Source: Echinostoma caproni (lineage: Eukaryota; Platyhelminthes; Trematoda; Plagiorchiida; Echinostomatidae). Taken from it: a stretch of 57,126 nucleotides of DNA. Below are positions 48,355-57,126 of the stretch, piece by piece. Below the pieces are notes generated by a model. It was given only the letters and a program-made list of their open reading frames with translations, ran no database searches and had not been told where the DNA came from. The DNA lies in assembly GCA_900618425.1 (NCBI GenBank), contig UZAN01041577.1:1-57126 (forward strand), given 5' to 3'. The number at the start of each line of letters is the position of its first letter. Position 1 is the first letter of the stretch. Both the position numbers and the translations under genes were made by a program.

Positions 48355-49300
48355 AATTAAGCAATGTTCGTCAAGCTTGCCCTCTCCCTTATTGACTATT
48401 TATCTCAGTTATAGATTTGATTCTGAAAACGATCTCGTCTTTGTGTGAAGACAGTGGCATCGATTTGCTCTCAGGTGCCACAAATTCTGATCTTGAGTAT
48501 ATTGATAACATTTTAGTGATATGTGAAGACCAAGTTAAGTTTTGAGCATTTTAGATAGTTTGAGTGCTAATGTAGCTATATTAGGCATGCGGTTTGCACT
48601 TTTAAACAGCAAAAGTCTACTACAGGGCAGGATTGGTCCAGCTACCAACCTCGCTCGAACCGGGAAAGTTATAGAGTAACCGAACAAATTTTATTCGTTA
48701 AGCAGCTATATCTTACCCCGGAATATGTATCACGGATGAAGTGTCGGCTCGCATACTGAAGGCTTGAATGTCATTTGCCAAACTAAAGACATCTGTAGCG
48801 TCGCCGCGAAGTTCGGTTGTCTGTGAACCGTTTAGTGTATGTTGGAGCAGTTTGAGCAGTTCTGATAAACGGTACAGAGACTTGGCCACTATTATGACGG
48901 GATAAAGTCAGACCGGCGGTGTTTGAACACTGTTGTCTACGCTGCATTGCACCAGCCTGGTAAGGAAACTGAAAAACGATGCTGCAGTTAGGAGAACATT
49001 TTTAGATAATCGAGATCACCCACCGGAGCAAGTGGTTGACCTCTATAGATTAAGCTATTCGGTGTAGAAGTTACGCTTGTCATCAATTAGATTGTCACTG
49101 CGGGCGTTGTTTGCCGAGGCAGGTAGTGGTTGGAAAAAGTGAGGAGTGGTCATGCTAACACCTGGCATGATAGTAGTAAAAACCCCTAATAGGAAACTTT
49201 CGCACTCAGGTAGCGTAGGGTTTCTTGTGAGGGGACAGTGAAATCAGTGTAACCGATCGCTGGAGACATGGAGTGAGATAGCCAAGTTTCGTGGAAAGTT
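48355..49300 (+). mobile_element. RTE-type LINE fragment, family R2, inside an intron
   Basis: A heavily decayed plus-strand copy of the family at 33250-34760. Recognisable in shifting frames are VRQACPL, SDLEYIDNILVICED (YADD degraded to YIDN), VAILGMRFA, RIGPATNLA..GKVIE, ITDEVSARILKA.MSFAKLK, VLI.GTETWPL, CLRCIA, and a C-terminal LPRQVVVGKSEEWS piece that aligns with LPRQVAVGKKNQGWS of the other copy. It lies wholly inside the 1.6-kb intron between the exons at 47933 and 49543, in antisense to the host gene. It has no endonuclease, so it is 5'-truncated within the reverse transcriptase. Confidence 0.72.
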
Positions 49301-49542
49301 TTATTCGCGCATCTATTCGGCGTCCTTGCAAGTTTAATCTTCATAAATTCCCTAGTTTCAACCTCACATTGATTTGAACATTCCCATCACACCCTCATTC
49401 AAACGGATAACCGCAAGACAGCAATCAGGCCACTGCAAAATTTGCACGGCTAATGGCTGCAAAATCTGGGCTCATATATTCTCTTGTGCGAATATGGGAT
49501 GTAAGCAAACACAACACACACTATTCACCACACTGCTCTCAC

Positions 49543-50150
49543 CTGAACCTGGTTGGTGAGTTGTTTTGTTTTGTCATCTAAAACTCGACGACCCATAACC
49601 AGCCATCGTTTTCGGTTAAGCTCGGCAGGATCCGTCTCTGAGTTTTGTCGAATCAAGCTAGAACAGGCAGAACAGTCCAACTGTAATTCGGTGATACCGT
49701 CCAGATCTTGTAAATCTGAATCACGTGCTCTGCGTCTCCTGTTCGATCCATTCTTCCGTCCTCGTTGTTGCAATTTCGATGCACCCCAGACCCCTGTCTG
49801 GTTGTTCTTGTGATTATCGTCATAGGGCCAAGGAGCCGAACGACCGTAACGAGAGAACCGATGATGATTTGATGCCGGTGTTTTTTGAAATCCCTGGTTT
49901 TCCTCATATTCTGACTCTTCGTCGTCGACCTGATCAGCAGGATCTAGGTGTCGATAGATTCTCGATTTGAGCACTCGATGACGCAATTTTCGCTGTCGAT
50001 TCCTTCTTCGCATTTGGCGAAAATCCATGCTGGTGGTAATGGTTCCATCTTTACGCGCAATTTTGAGCGCACGAGTTTTGGGACTGAGCTTCAAATGCAA
50101 TGCTGCGCGATTGTTAACCGGTGACACGTCCTGGATTGATGCGCGCAGGA
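49543..50150 (-). CDS. Unknown basic protein, upstream exon
   Basis: This exon follows the acceptor ATATTTTAG (ending at 50151) and ends in a consensus CAG|GTGAGA donor after codon Q at 49543. It contributes two split-codon bases and 202 codons. Visible features are a RAALHLKLSPKTRALKIARKDG start, an Arg/Lys-rich helix-like stretch (MRRRNRQRKLRHRVLKSR), an acidic patch (DDEESEYEEN), a second basic cluster (GRKNGSNRRRRARD) and a more conserved-looking end (LDCSACSSLIRQ, NRKRWLVMGRRVLDD). The frame continues without a break into the exon at 47933. The ATG at 50244 lies upstream of the acceptor and is unlikely to be used. The 5' exons are not identified. Probably intracellular, by its charge; function unknown. 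Confidence 0.65.
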
Positions 50151-50477
50151 CTAAAATATTTTTAAACATTAATAAGAAAAAATATTGACAATCTAAATCA
50201 ATTCGTGTTACTGGTGGGATATATAAAATCACAAAAATAAACATTCACCGCAGGTGTTCAAAGTAAGGCATGATTATTGATCTCCTACGGAGTGGAACTC
50301 ACAACCAGCATCGTCAACAGCGCCGGTGAAAACCGAATGGGCTATTCCAAACATTCACCATCTAAGGTATAACTTTCTTTACACCAAACAGGTGATGCTC
50401 TGGAAATTTTGAACAATGCCATTTTTATAGTTTGACTACTGACAAAGTATTAAGTAATTTGTTGAAGAAACCCGATA

Positions 50478-50979
50478 TTAGTGATTTAAGCTGCAGGTAT
50501 TTTTCCGCTTTGACTGATGCGGTAATATCAGAAGAGTACCGTTGACATTTTTCTGGAAGCTGGTGATATCGTTACGTTCATAATCATTTACTTTATGTGT
50601 GATGACAAACACCGAAGAACGACTATCCAATTTAGTTTCCTCTCGAGCGTTTCCCATTTGATCGTGAATTTTGTTATATCCTCTGCCACAATGAGTTCCT
50701 TCCAAGTTGCTATAATCCTTTCCTTGAACTGTAGTTTCTTGGTCCTGGTACCACGTCCTTCGTTGTAACACTTTGATATAAAAAATTGAGGTTATTTTGT
50801 CGCCTGTGCCAATCGTGTCAACGTCAAAGAATTCAAACATGTTGTCTACGTATATCAACTGACTACAGATGATATGTTTTTCCAGTGTACCACAATCAAG
50901 TACAAAAGGATAAACTGGTCTGGGTCTTTCCTTTGGTAGGCAATCAACTTTTGTGTGAGCTAATGATTGGAATTGAATT
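50478..50979 (-). CDS. Candidate exon upstream of the unknown gene
   Basis: On the minus strand TTCTGTTGGTTCCTACTAAG is a plausible acceptor (ending 50980), followed by 166 open codons from IQFQSLAHTKVDCLP to a TAA at 50478. Balanced composition, scattered cysteines and motifs such as PFVLDCGTLEKH and EGTHCGRGYNKIHDQ argue for real coding. No strong donor is seen before the stop; the best is a weak ACG|GTACTC at about 50535, whose phase would fit the exon at 50150. It is therefore either an upstream exon of the same gene with a poor donor or the last exon of a neighbour. No family recognised. Confidence 0.35.
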
Positions 50980-51264
50980 CTTAGTAGGAACCAACAGAAT
51001 TCGTAGGTGAAAGCATATTTGTTTAAGTTTACTCCACACATATTTCATTCAAGGTAAATAATACGGTTTCATGCAACTTTCTGTTGGTAAGTAAGAGGTT
51101 GAGCACTACCTAATTCTTACTGTTTCATTAATGACTATTTTATTGACTCAGAATTTTGGTGTTTCCGATTTTGCATCTCTCCGTTTCTTCTGGACTGGTT
51201 ACGTCATTTGAACTAATCATCTCAGAATTTGATTGTGCAGTCAGTTTATCATTCATACTGTTTT
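50980..51264. other. Short spacer to the PLE end
   Basis: AT-rich, no gene seen. It is not similar to the flank of the sister PLE at 17830-18110, which helps fix the element end at 51265. Confidence 0.4.
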
Positions 51265-52225
51265 AATTGTCCAAATATGCCATCCTTACACATTGTAAGA
51301 TAACACAGAGTGGCAAACAAGCTCGTTTGCGGTGATTCTTCTACAGACTAATATATCACAACTTATATGAAACTGTTTGATAGGGAGGAGAAATCATGAT
51401 AAGTTGGAAGAGAACTAATCAACATTCCAGTTCCATGATCGGATGTTGCTCACACTTTGGTTCTCACATTTGCGCACTGATCCGGGTCATTAGGGGTGGA
51501 TTTGTCGTGTGTGGTGTTGGCCATGGAAGATTGAGTGTTATTACGAATTGTTTTGGGAACATGGGAGAGGGGAGGGGTTATTTAGGCTCGTTCCGTCGCT
51601 TCCGCTGTGGCCAAAATGCTACTCGTAATCCTCTAAGATCGGCGGGTGGGAATAGAGCGGCCGAAATGCCTCGGGCACATCAATTACGTGGTTTGATTCT
51701 AATCGATGTGAAATGGTTGTGCTGCTGATAGTCCTAATTACTTCACTATTCGATCAGGCCGGGCGGTGCTCACGGACTCCTTCAGATAAACGCCTGCTCG
51801 TGCCTCCAATGTACCTTGCCCCACAGGGATAGGTAGATAAGTGCACAGAAAAAGATACGGCAGAAACAGGCAATTTATCTTTGAGTTTAAAGCACAGAAG
51901 TGGCCTGGAGATAAACAGAATGCGCAGTTGTGCTGCGGGGAATGCTTTTTCTATAACTGTCCTCAGTTTACGTGTCATCACCTCTGCAGTTGTGTCACCC
52001 CTGAAAGGTAGCGATATGTAAAGCGGTTTATTCTCCACAGTAGTGATCTCATTTAGCAACCGGTGACGTCCTAAAATGTTGTCCACAAATCGTCCTGGGT
52101 ATCCGTCTTGAAGGAAAACGTCTCGAATAAACCTCAAGACTTCTTTCATGAACGAATCACCCGTTCTGTGTAATCCCGGTAGGTTCACCAACTTTGAGTT
52201 GTATTTTGATTCAGTATCGAGCAAT
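51265..52225 (-). mobile_element. Penelope-like element, family P1, 3' half with GIY-YIG core
   Basis: A minus-strand sister of 18111-20310. It starts in the linker (LRFIRDVFLQDGYPGRFVDN, ITTVENKPLYISLPF, RGDTTAEVM), then FPAAQLRILFISRPL, LKDKLPVSAV and the nuclease core YPCGARYIGGTSRRLSEG followed by VREHR. It then continues through a ~500-base 3' non-coding part that aligns with 18111-18640 and stops at the same base. There is no reverse transcriptase, so it is 5'-truncated at about 52225. The open frame of 156 codons (52224-51754) covers most of it, making this a younger or better-preserved piece than the left copy. The (GGTT)n of the left copy is absent. Confidence 0.82.
51754..52224 (-). 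pseudogene. PLE linker plus GIY-YIG endonuclease (truncated)
   Basis: One uninterrupted 156-codon frame. Residues 30-85 form the linker, with IRDVFLQDGYP and YISLPFRGDTTAE. Residues 85-130 carry FPAAQ..FISRPLL and the conserved lead-in KDKLPVS. Residues 130-156 begin the nuclease: a CG pair, YIG, the catalytic arginine of TSRR, and REHR. The frame stops before the glutamate-bearing second half, which is not readable downstream. GIY-YIG nucleases cut the target site for PLE insertion. The ATG at 52224 is a chance start. Confidence 0.75.
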
Positions 52226-53255
52226 TTTCATGGTATGTCAAAATAAATTTAGGGTTTTGCTAATTTCCTTTATTACAATTACTTAAGGCCACCAAACCTT
52301 TTCCCAACCGATATTGGGTTCATTCAAGGGAATTTATCGTCACCCTTTTGATGAAATCATCTTAGTCTATACTAGCAAAGCCCTAAACTGTTTGACACAT
52401 TGAGAGTTTAATGGTAAGTGGTTTGTAGTATAACCCTCCTGATAATTGGAAAATTTTACAGTATTTTTAATATAAATGCTTTGTTGCGTGTGAAACATAA
52501 GTACCGAGAGAGTGACACACGAAGTTCTTGTGTGTGTGACTGCCAAAGTGTGCATTAAAGCTCCAAGATTTTTATGTTTAATCAAACTACGCGGACAGAA
52601 AACGATATTGCCACAGAACAGTCTGATGTAGTGTCTGGCCTTATCACGAGCCATCTTCCCTAAAGTGAACTCATTTCAGTACATTCAGATTTATGATACA
52701 ATTACAACCCAGTCAAAATATTCACGGAATAAGTTGGTTTTCTCCCATATTTTTTTCAATAAGCGTGAGAGTGTGCGTTAGGAACTACGGTATGCTATAT
52801 TCTAGCATGCGTGCTTGTGGCTTGGTTTTCTTCGCTTCTATAACTGTCTAGATCTAAGTCACTCGGTGTGGTATCCAACCAAAAGGTTTGTAAACCTATG
52901 TGAGGACTTGTGTAGCTTATAACAGTCTATCAGTCACGCAGAGTCATTCACCATTGTAAATCTTTGGAAGTATATTGTAAAGCTGTTTACTTCTGAATAG
53001 GAATCAGCAGCAGCACCGTGATACATAATAGGTCACAAGGAATATTTATTCTAACGCCTTGTTCACTTGAGTTATCTGGGCTGGCTCTCTGAAGGCCTCT
53101 GTTGGAAAATCGTGTAGACAGGTTTCTATCATAGTTTGTTAGGGTCGGGTGCTTGCAAGGACAGCAATAGATTGGGTGTATCTGTGAGCTATTAGGTTTT
53201 ACTTTTCCCCTTGAAGAAGGTTTTATTTACGAATATCGCTCAGTGTTCATTTTCA
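52226..53255. other. 1 kb without a gene
   Basis: AT-rich DNA with only chance frames, such as a 95-codon minus frame at 52654-52367 that lacks splice support. Confidence 0.4.
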
Positions 53256-53257
53256 AG

Positions 53258-53381
53258 AGACTACTTACAAAATATTCAGCAAGGATTAGACAGCTTTGAC
53301 GGCACAGTGTTTTTGATCTTACCTAAGAGGAGTACAGTTAAAGTGGTTTCCGATGCATCGTTATATACGAAATTAGAACAG
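53258..53381 (+). CDS. Weak candidate internal exon
   Basis: The acceptor GTTCATTTTCAAG ends at 53257 and a good donor CAG|GTGGGT follows 53381. The 124 bases between are open and give DYLQNIQQGLDSFDGTVFLI then LPKRSTVKVVSDASLYTKLEQ, ending in phase 0. The sequence looks protein-like but matches no family I know. Without the splice signals it would be one more chance frame. Confidence 0.25.
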
Positions 53382-53595
53382 GTGGGTAGAATTGTACACA
53401 AATTCCATGGTTTACGACATACTGTGCGGTTATTCTTCTCACAATATCAGCGTGATGAAAAACAGTTATACGACTTATTGTATAACACTGAGTGTGTGAA
53501 ACATCTACACCCAGGATAGACCAGATTGAAAGCACCGGTTTACGTGACATATCAATTAGTAATTATTTTGTTCAATGTATCGTCTGTGTTTTGCT

Positions 53596-53620
53596 ATATA
53601 TACATATATATATATATATT
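53596..53620. repeat. (TA)n microsatellite left of hammerhead copy 2
   Basis: A short, slightly interrupted TA run. Confidence 0.85.
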
Positions 53621-53646
53621 CCATAATAAGTAGCATGTGAATGACT

Positions 53647-53755
53647 GCACAAAATTTCCCTGGAAGCACACGACCGGTTTCGCGGTTCTTGCCGCTCGTC
53701 GGGCATGCCTATCCGGTAATCTTTTGTCAGTTCATTCATATACTTATACCCAGGA
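53647..53755 (-). repeat. ~100-bp dispersed repeat carrying hammerhead copy 2
   Basis: Partner of 17725-17830 by eye alignment. Its right side ends directly in a (TA)n run, and another TA run lies some 30 bases to the left. Confidence 0.6.
53662..53710 (-). ncRNA. Hammerhead ribozyme motif, copy 2
   Basis: Minus strand: CCGACGA (one change, U4 to C, from CUGANGA), stem II GCGG/CCGC with a CAAGAA loop, GAAA, the ACCGGT stem III palindrome, then C at the cleavage position and stem I GTGTGC pairing with GCATGC (with wobbles). Relative to copy 1, stem II has changed A-U to G-C on both strands, a compensatory pair. Here the cleavage base is allowed, but the U4 change should weaken activity. Between the two copies every core position is intact at least once, so an active parent is implied. 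Confidence 0.72.
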
Positions 53756-53756
53756 A

Positions 53757-53797
<41 letters not shown>
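53756..53797. repeat. (TA)n microsatellite right of hammerhead copy 2
   Basis: About 19 TA units. The IYIYIY frame across it is an artefact. Confidence 0.9.
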
Positions 53798-53798
<1 letters not shown>

Positions 53799-53799
53799 A

Positions 53800-54794
53800 T
53801 CAAACAGTCAAGAATAAACTTGATCAAGCACTGGTGGAACGTTCTCAATATACATGCTTTTGAATGCTCTCGGTTAGATCTTCTGGCTATAGAAATCCGC
53901 ATTCATGATTTTTGTACCCGGAACACTGAATGATAGATAGCATGTCACTTTATTTCCCGTCCGTTTTCCCGCATCCCATTGATCCTGAGTGAACTGATCA
54001 TATCGGAAAACCTTTTTTGTATATGAGCAAAACTAGTTTTAGTGTGCTTGGATTAAAAGAAGATACCAAGTTTCTGTTGCCTGTTGAGCTAGATGCTAAT
54101 AGGTGTGTGATCACGCCCTTTCACTTCTGCCATAAGTTACTCAGCAGGCGTCAGGCAGTTCAATTTTCGCAGTCCTGCTTGCACGCTCCAAGTCGTGGAT
54201 GAATTATAAGGACTACTGTCATGTTCAAAATTTATATCAACCCACGATCGCTGTGCTGTATCACCACTCATGTCGAAGATGGATTGAGAGGTGGTAGCGT
54301 GCACACACTCGCAGTCTCCGCCTGCTATAACACACACTGTAGAAAGTGCTGCATAATTCGATAGCTCGACAGTTTAAGTCATCCATAAAACATTCATTCA
54401 TGATTTTTAATGCTTTAGCCTGACCAGAAACCAATGAACTCTACCAGCTTTGTCAACAACAGAGTTTATGGAAAAGACACTGGCTTATACACTGGCAACG
54501 GTCAAGTGATTAAGATTATCATCGGAACACATCGAATCATCCATAACAAATCGGTCGAAGTTAGCCCACTGATGTCAGAGCTTTTATCTACCGAAAGATA
54601 GGTCTTAAATGCAGTCGTATTTCCTACATTGTTCTGGCCAACGCATTAGCTTATACGTTCACAAAAATGGTCAAAATACAGATAGACGTTGTTGCTTAGA
54701 GGTCTGAAGATACCGTGTATCTGTCTATTGATGTCTATTGATGATGTTGTATTAAGACCATTCGGAACATTTCTGTTCTAGCTAGTTAATTACA
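53800..54794. other. 1 kb without a gene
   Basis: No recognisable coding or repeat signal. Confidence 0.4.
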
Positions 54795-54795
54795 G

Positions 54796-54965
54796 TGCGA
54801 CAAATTATTATTAATTCTGTATTTCGAACCAAATCACGGACCGTTCAGTCCATTCATCGATCGGTCCAGAGTCCACTTGGAACCATTCACACACACAACC
54901 AGCAAAAGGAACCAAATGTAGTGAAAGTGACTGATTGTACCATCATCCCGGTCTTGCATAAAACG
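54796..54965 (+). CDS. Weak candidate internal exon
   Basis: A TTAATTACAG acceptor (ending 54795) and a strong ACG|GTAAGA donor (after 54965) bracket 170 open bases. These give RQIIINSVFRTKSRTVQSIH, then RSVQSPLGTIHTHNQQKEPN and VVKVTDCTIIPVLHKT, ending in phase 0. A second acceptor, GACCGTTCAG ending at 54842, would start the exon in phase 0 and so match the donor phase of the candidate at 53381. No family recognised. The donor is the best evidence. Confidence 0.28.
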
Positions 54966-55366
54966 GTAAGACTTCGGTTAGCATTTTGAAGGGTTTAGAC
55001 CCACCACGTTCCCACCACAATTCTGCCCTCAAGAGGCTAAGGTCAATGGTCTTGTCAACTCACAATTTATAATACTATGGATTTTTGAACTTTTGTTTAA
55101 CAGTAGGGTTCTGCTCCCATCACGACCTACTTGAGAGTGATCTCACTTTACTATGGCTTGTGACAATCAAACTCCAAGTTTTGTTCGTATGGATTTTGAA
55201 CTCCAAGAATAGAATAAAAATCGCGTCGGTAGTTGAAATAACCTTGATCAATGTCTTGTTTACTTATACCAAGATGTTTATTCCAAGTCCATCGATTTTA
55301 TCGAAGTCACTGTGTTGCGCGATATACCCGATACAGTTTGGTCAGTACAGATCACATAGATGGGAA
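54966..55366. other. No gene seen; lead-in to the GATA array
   Basis: The 96-codon frame at 55085-55375 runs into the repeat and has no recognised family. Confidence 0.35.
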
Positions 55367-56502
<1,136 letters not shown>

Positions 56503-56734
56503 ACTCTGAAAGTCACTCCTAATACATAGATAATAACGCACCACCTTCCTGTGAATAACATGATTGTAACCAGTGTACAACGAAAAAATTCCTTTAAGTG
56601 CAACCCACAACAAATGATCGATAACCGAATCCTTCTCGAATTCGTGACCGATAAATCAAAAACATGTACGTCTGTTTGATGTAGCCATGAGCTCAAGTTG
56701 TTGACAGTCGAGCAAGTGGAATCAAAAGTAAGGT

Positions 56735-56828
56735 TTTCAGCTCCCGATCCCAAGGCTCATAGCTCGAGTCCCAACGCGCGCACCACAAAGACTGTCTGAT
56801 CAGGGTCCCGTAGCCAAATGAGTATAGT
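56735..56828 (-). repeat. Possible tRNA-like SINE head
   Basis: The minus strand reads TTTGGCTACGGGACC (A-box-like) and about 45 bases later TTGGGACTCGAGC (weak B-box-like), in a GC-richer patch. The B box deviates from consensus, so this is tentative. Confidence 0.25.
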
Positions 56829-57126
56829 ATGCTTGTGTTCTATCTTTGAAGTTCCGAATTCGCTTCACAGGTCGATTCACAGATTTGCACTGTTGCCGGA
56901 AATTGATTACGCCTCAGGGCAATTTATTGTTGCTGTCATTTTCCCTTTTTATTGTGAACGCTGCACTACAGTGCATTGAATTAAACGCTCATATCAATAC
57001 ATCCATTATAGTGCTTGTGCTATGTATGATAGGGAATCCCACTCACTTATCAGCACGCGATCTTTGATGAATTTACCGTCATTAAATTTGAGTTGATTAT
57101 GAGATCCATGAAAGAAAATTTGAATC
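56829..57126. other. Right edge, no gene supported
   Basis: The plus frame at 56846-57067 is hydrophobic and unrecognised; probably chance. Confidence 0.35.

Overview
The window looks like nuclear DNA of a digenean flatworm (fluke) or a close relative. It is AT-rich, gene-poor and crowded with decayed non-LTR and Penelope-like retroelements (PLEs), plus tRNA-derived SINE heads and long simple repeats. No bacterial-style gene clusters, rRNA genes or intact tRNA genes were seen. The phylum-level guess comes from the style of the retroelement proteins and was not tested by a search; I do not name a genus. Single or double N characters at 25231, 29480-29481 and 31707 show that this is draft assembly.

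Most recognisable coding sequence belongs to mobile elements, all broken. PLE pieces lie at 1-475 (minus), about 4055-4745 (plus), about 10760-11545 (plus), 18111-20310 (minus, the most complete, with the reverse transcriptase YMDD box) and 51265-52225 (minus, with the GIY-YIG endonuclease). The last two are copies of one family and stop at the same 3' base. RTE-type LINE pieces lie at about 26990-30490 (plus, nearly full length but missing the YADD box), 33250-34760 (minus) and 48355-49300 (plus); the last two are one family. Two ~100-bp repeats at 17725-17830 and 53647-53755 each fold on the minus strand as a hammerhead ribozyme, with a compensatory base-pair change in stem II.

The best-supported host gene is on the minus strand at 50150-47187. 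Two exons are joined by a consensus donor and a good acceptor, and the reading frame continues across the junction. It encodes at least 450 residues of a basic, serine/arginine-rich protein that I do not recognise. The 48355-49300 LINE fragment sits inside its intron in antisense. A further minus-strand exon-like block lies just upstream (50979-50478). Three weaker plus-strand exon candidates lie at 43211-43460, 53258-53381 and 54796-54965, and one weak minus-strand candidate lies at 2612-2420.

The right end carries a ~1.1-kb GATA tetranucleotide array (55367-56502), whose reverse-strand 'SIYL' reading frames are repeat artefacts. The long remaining stretches (roughly 4.7-10.7, 12.5-17.7, 20.3-27, 30.5-33.2, 34.8-43.2 and 43.5-47.2 kb) hold only short chance reading frames and are most simply read as introns or intergenic DNA.
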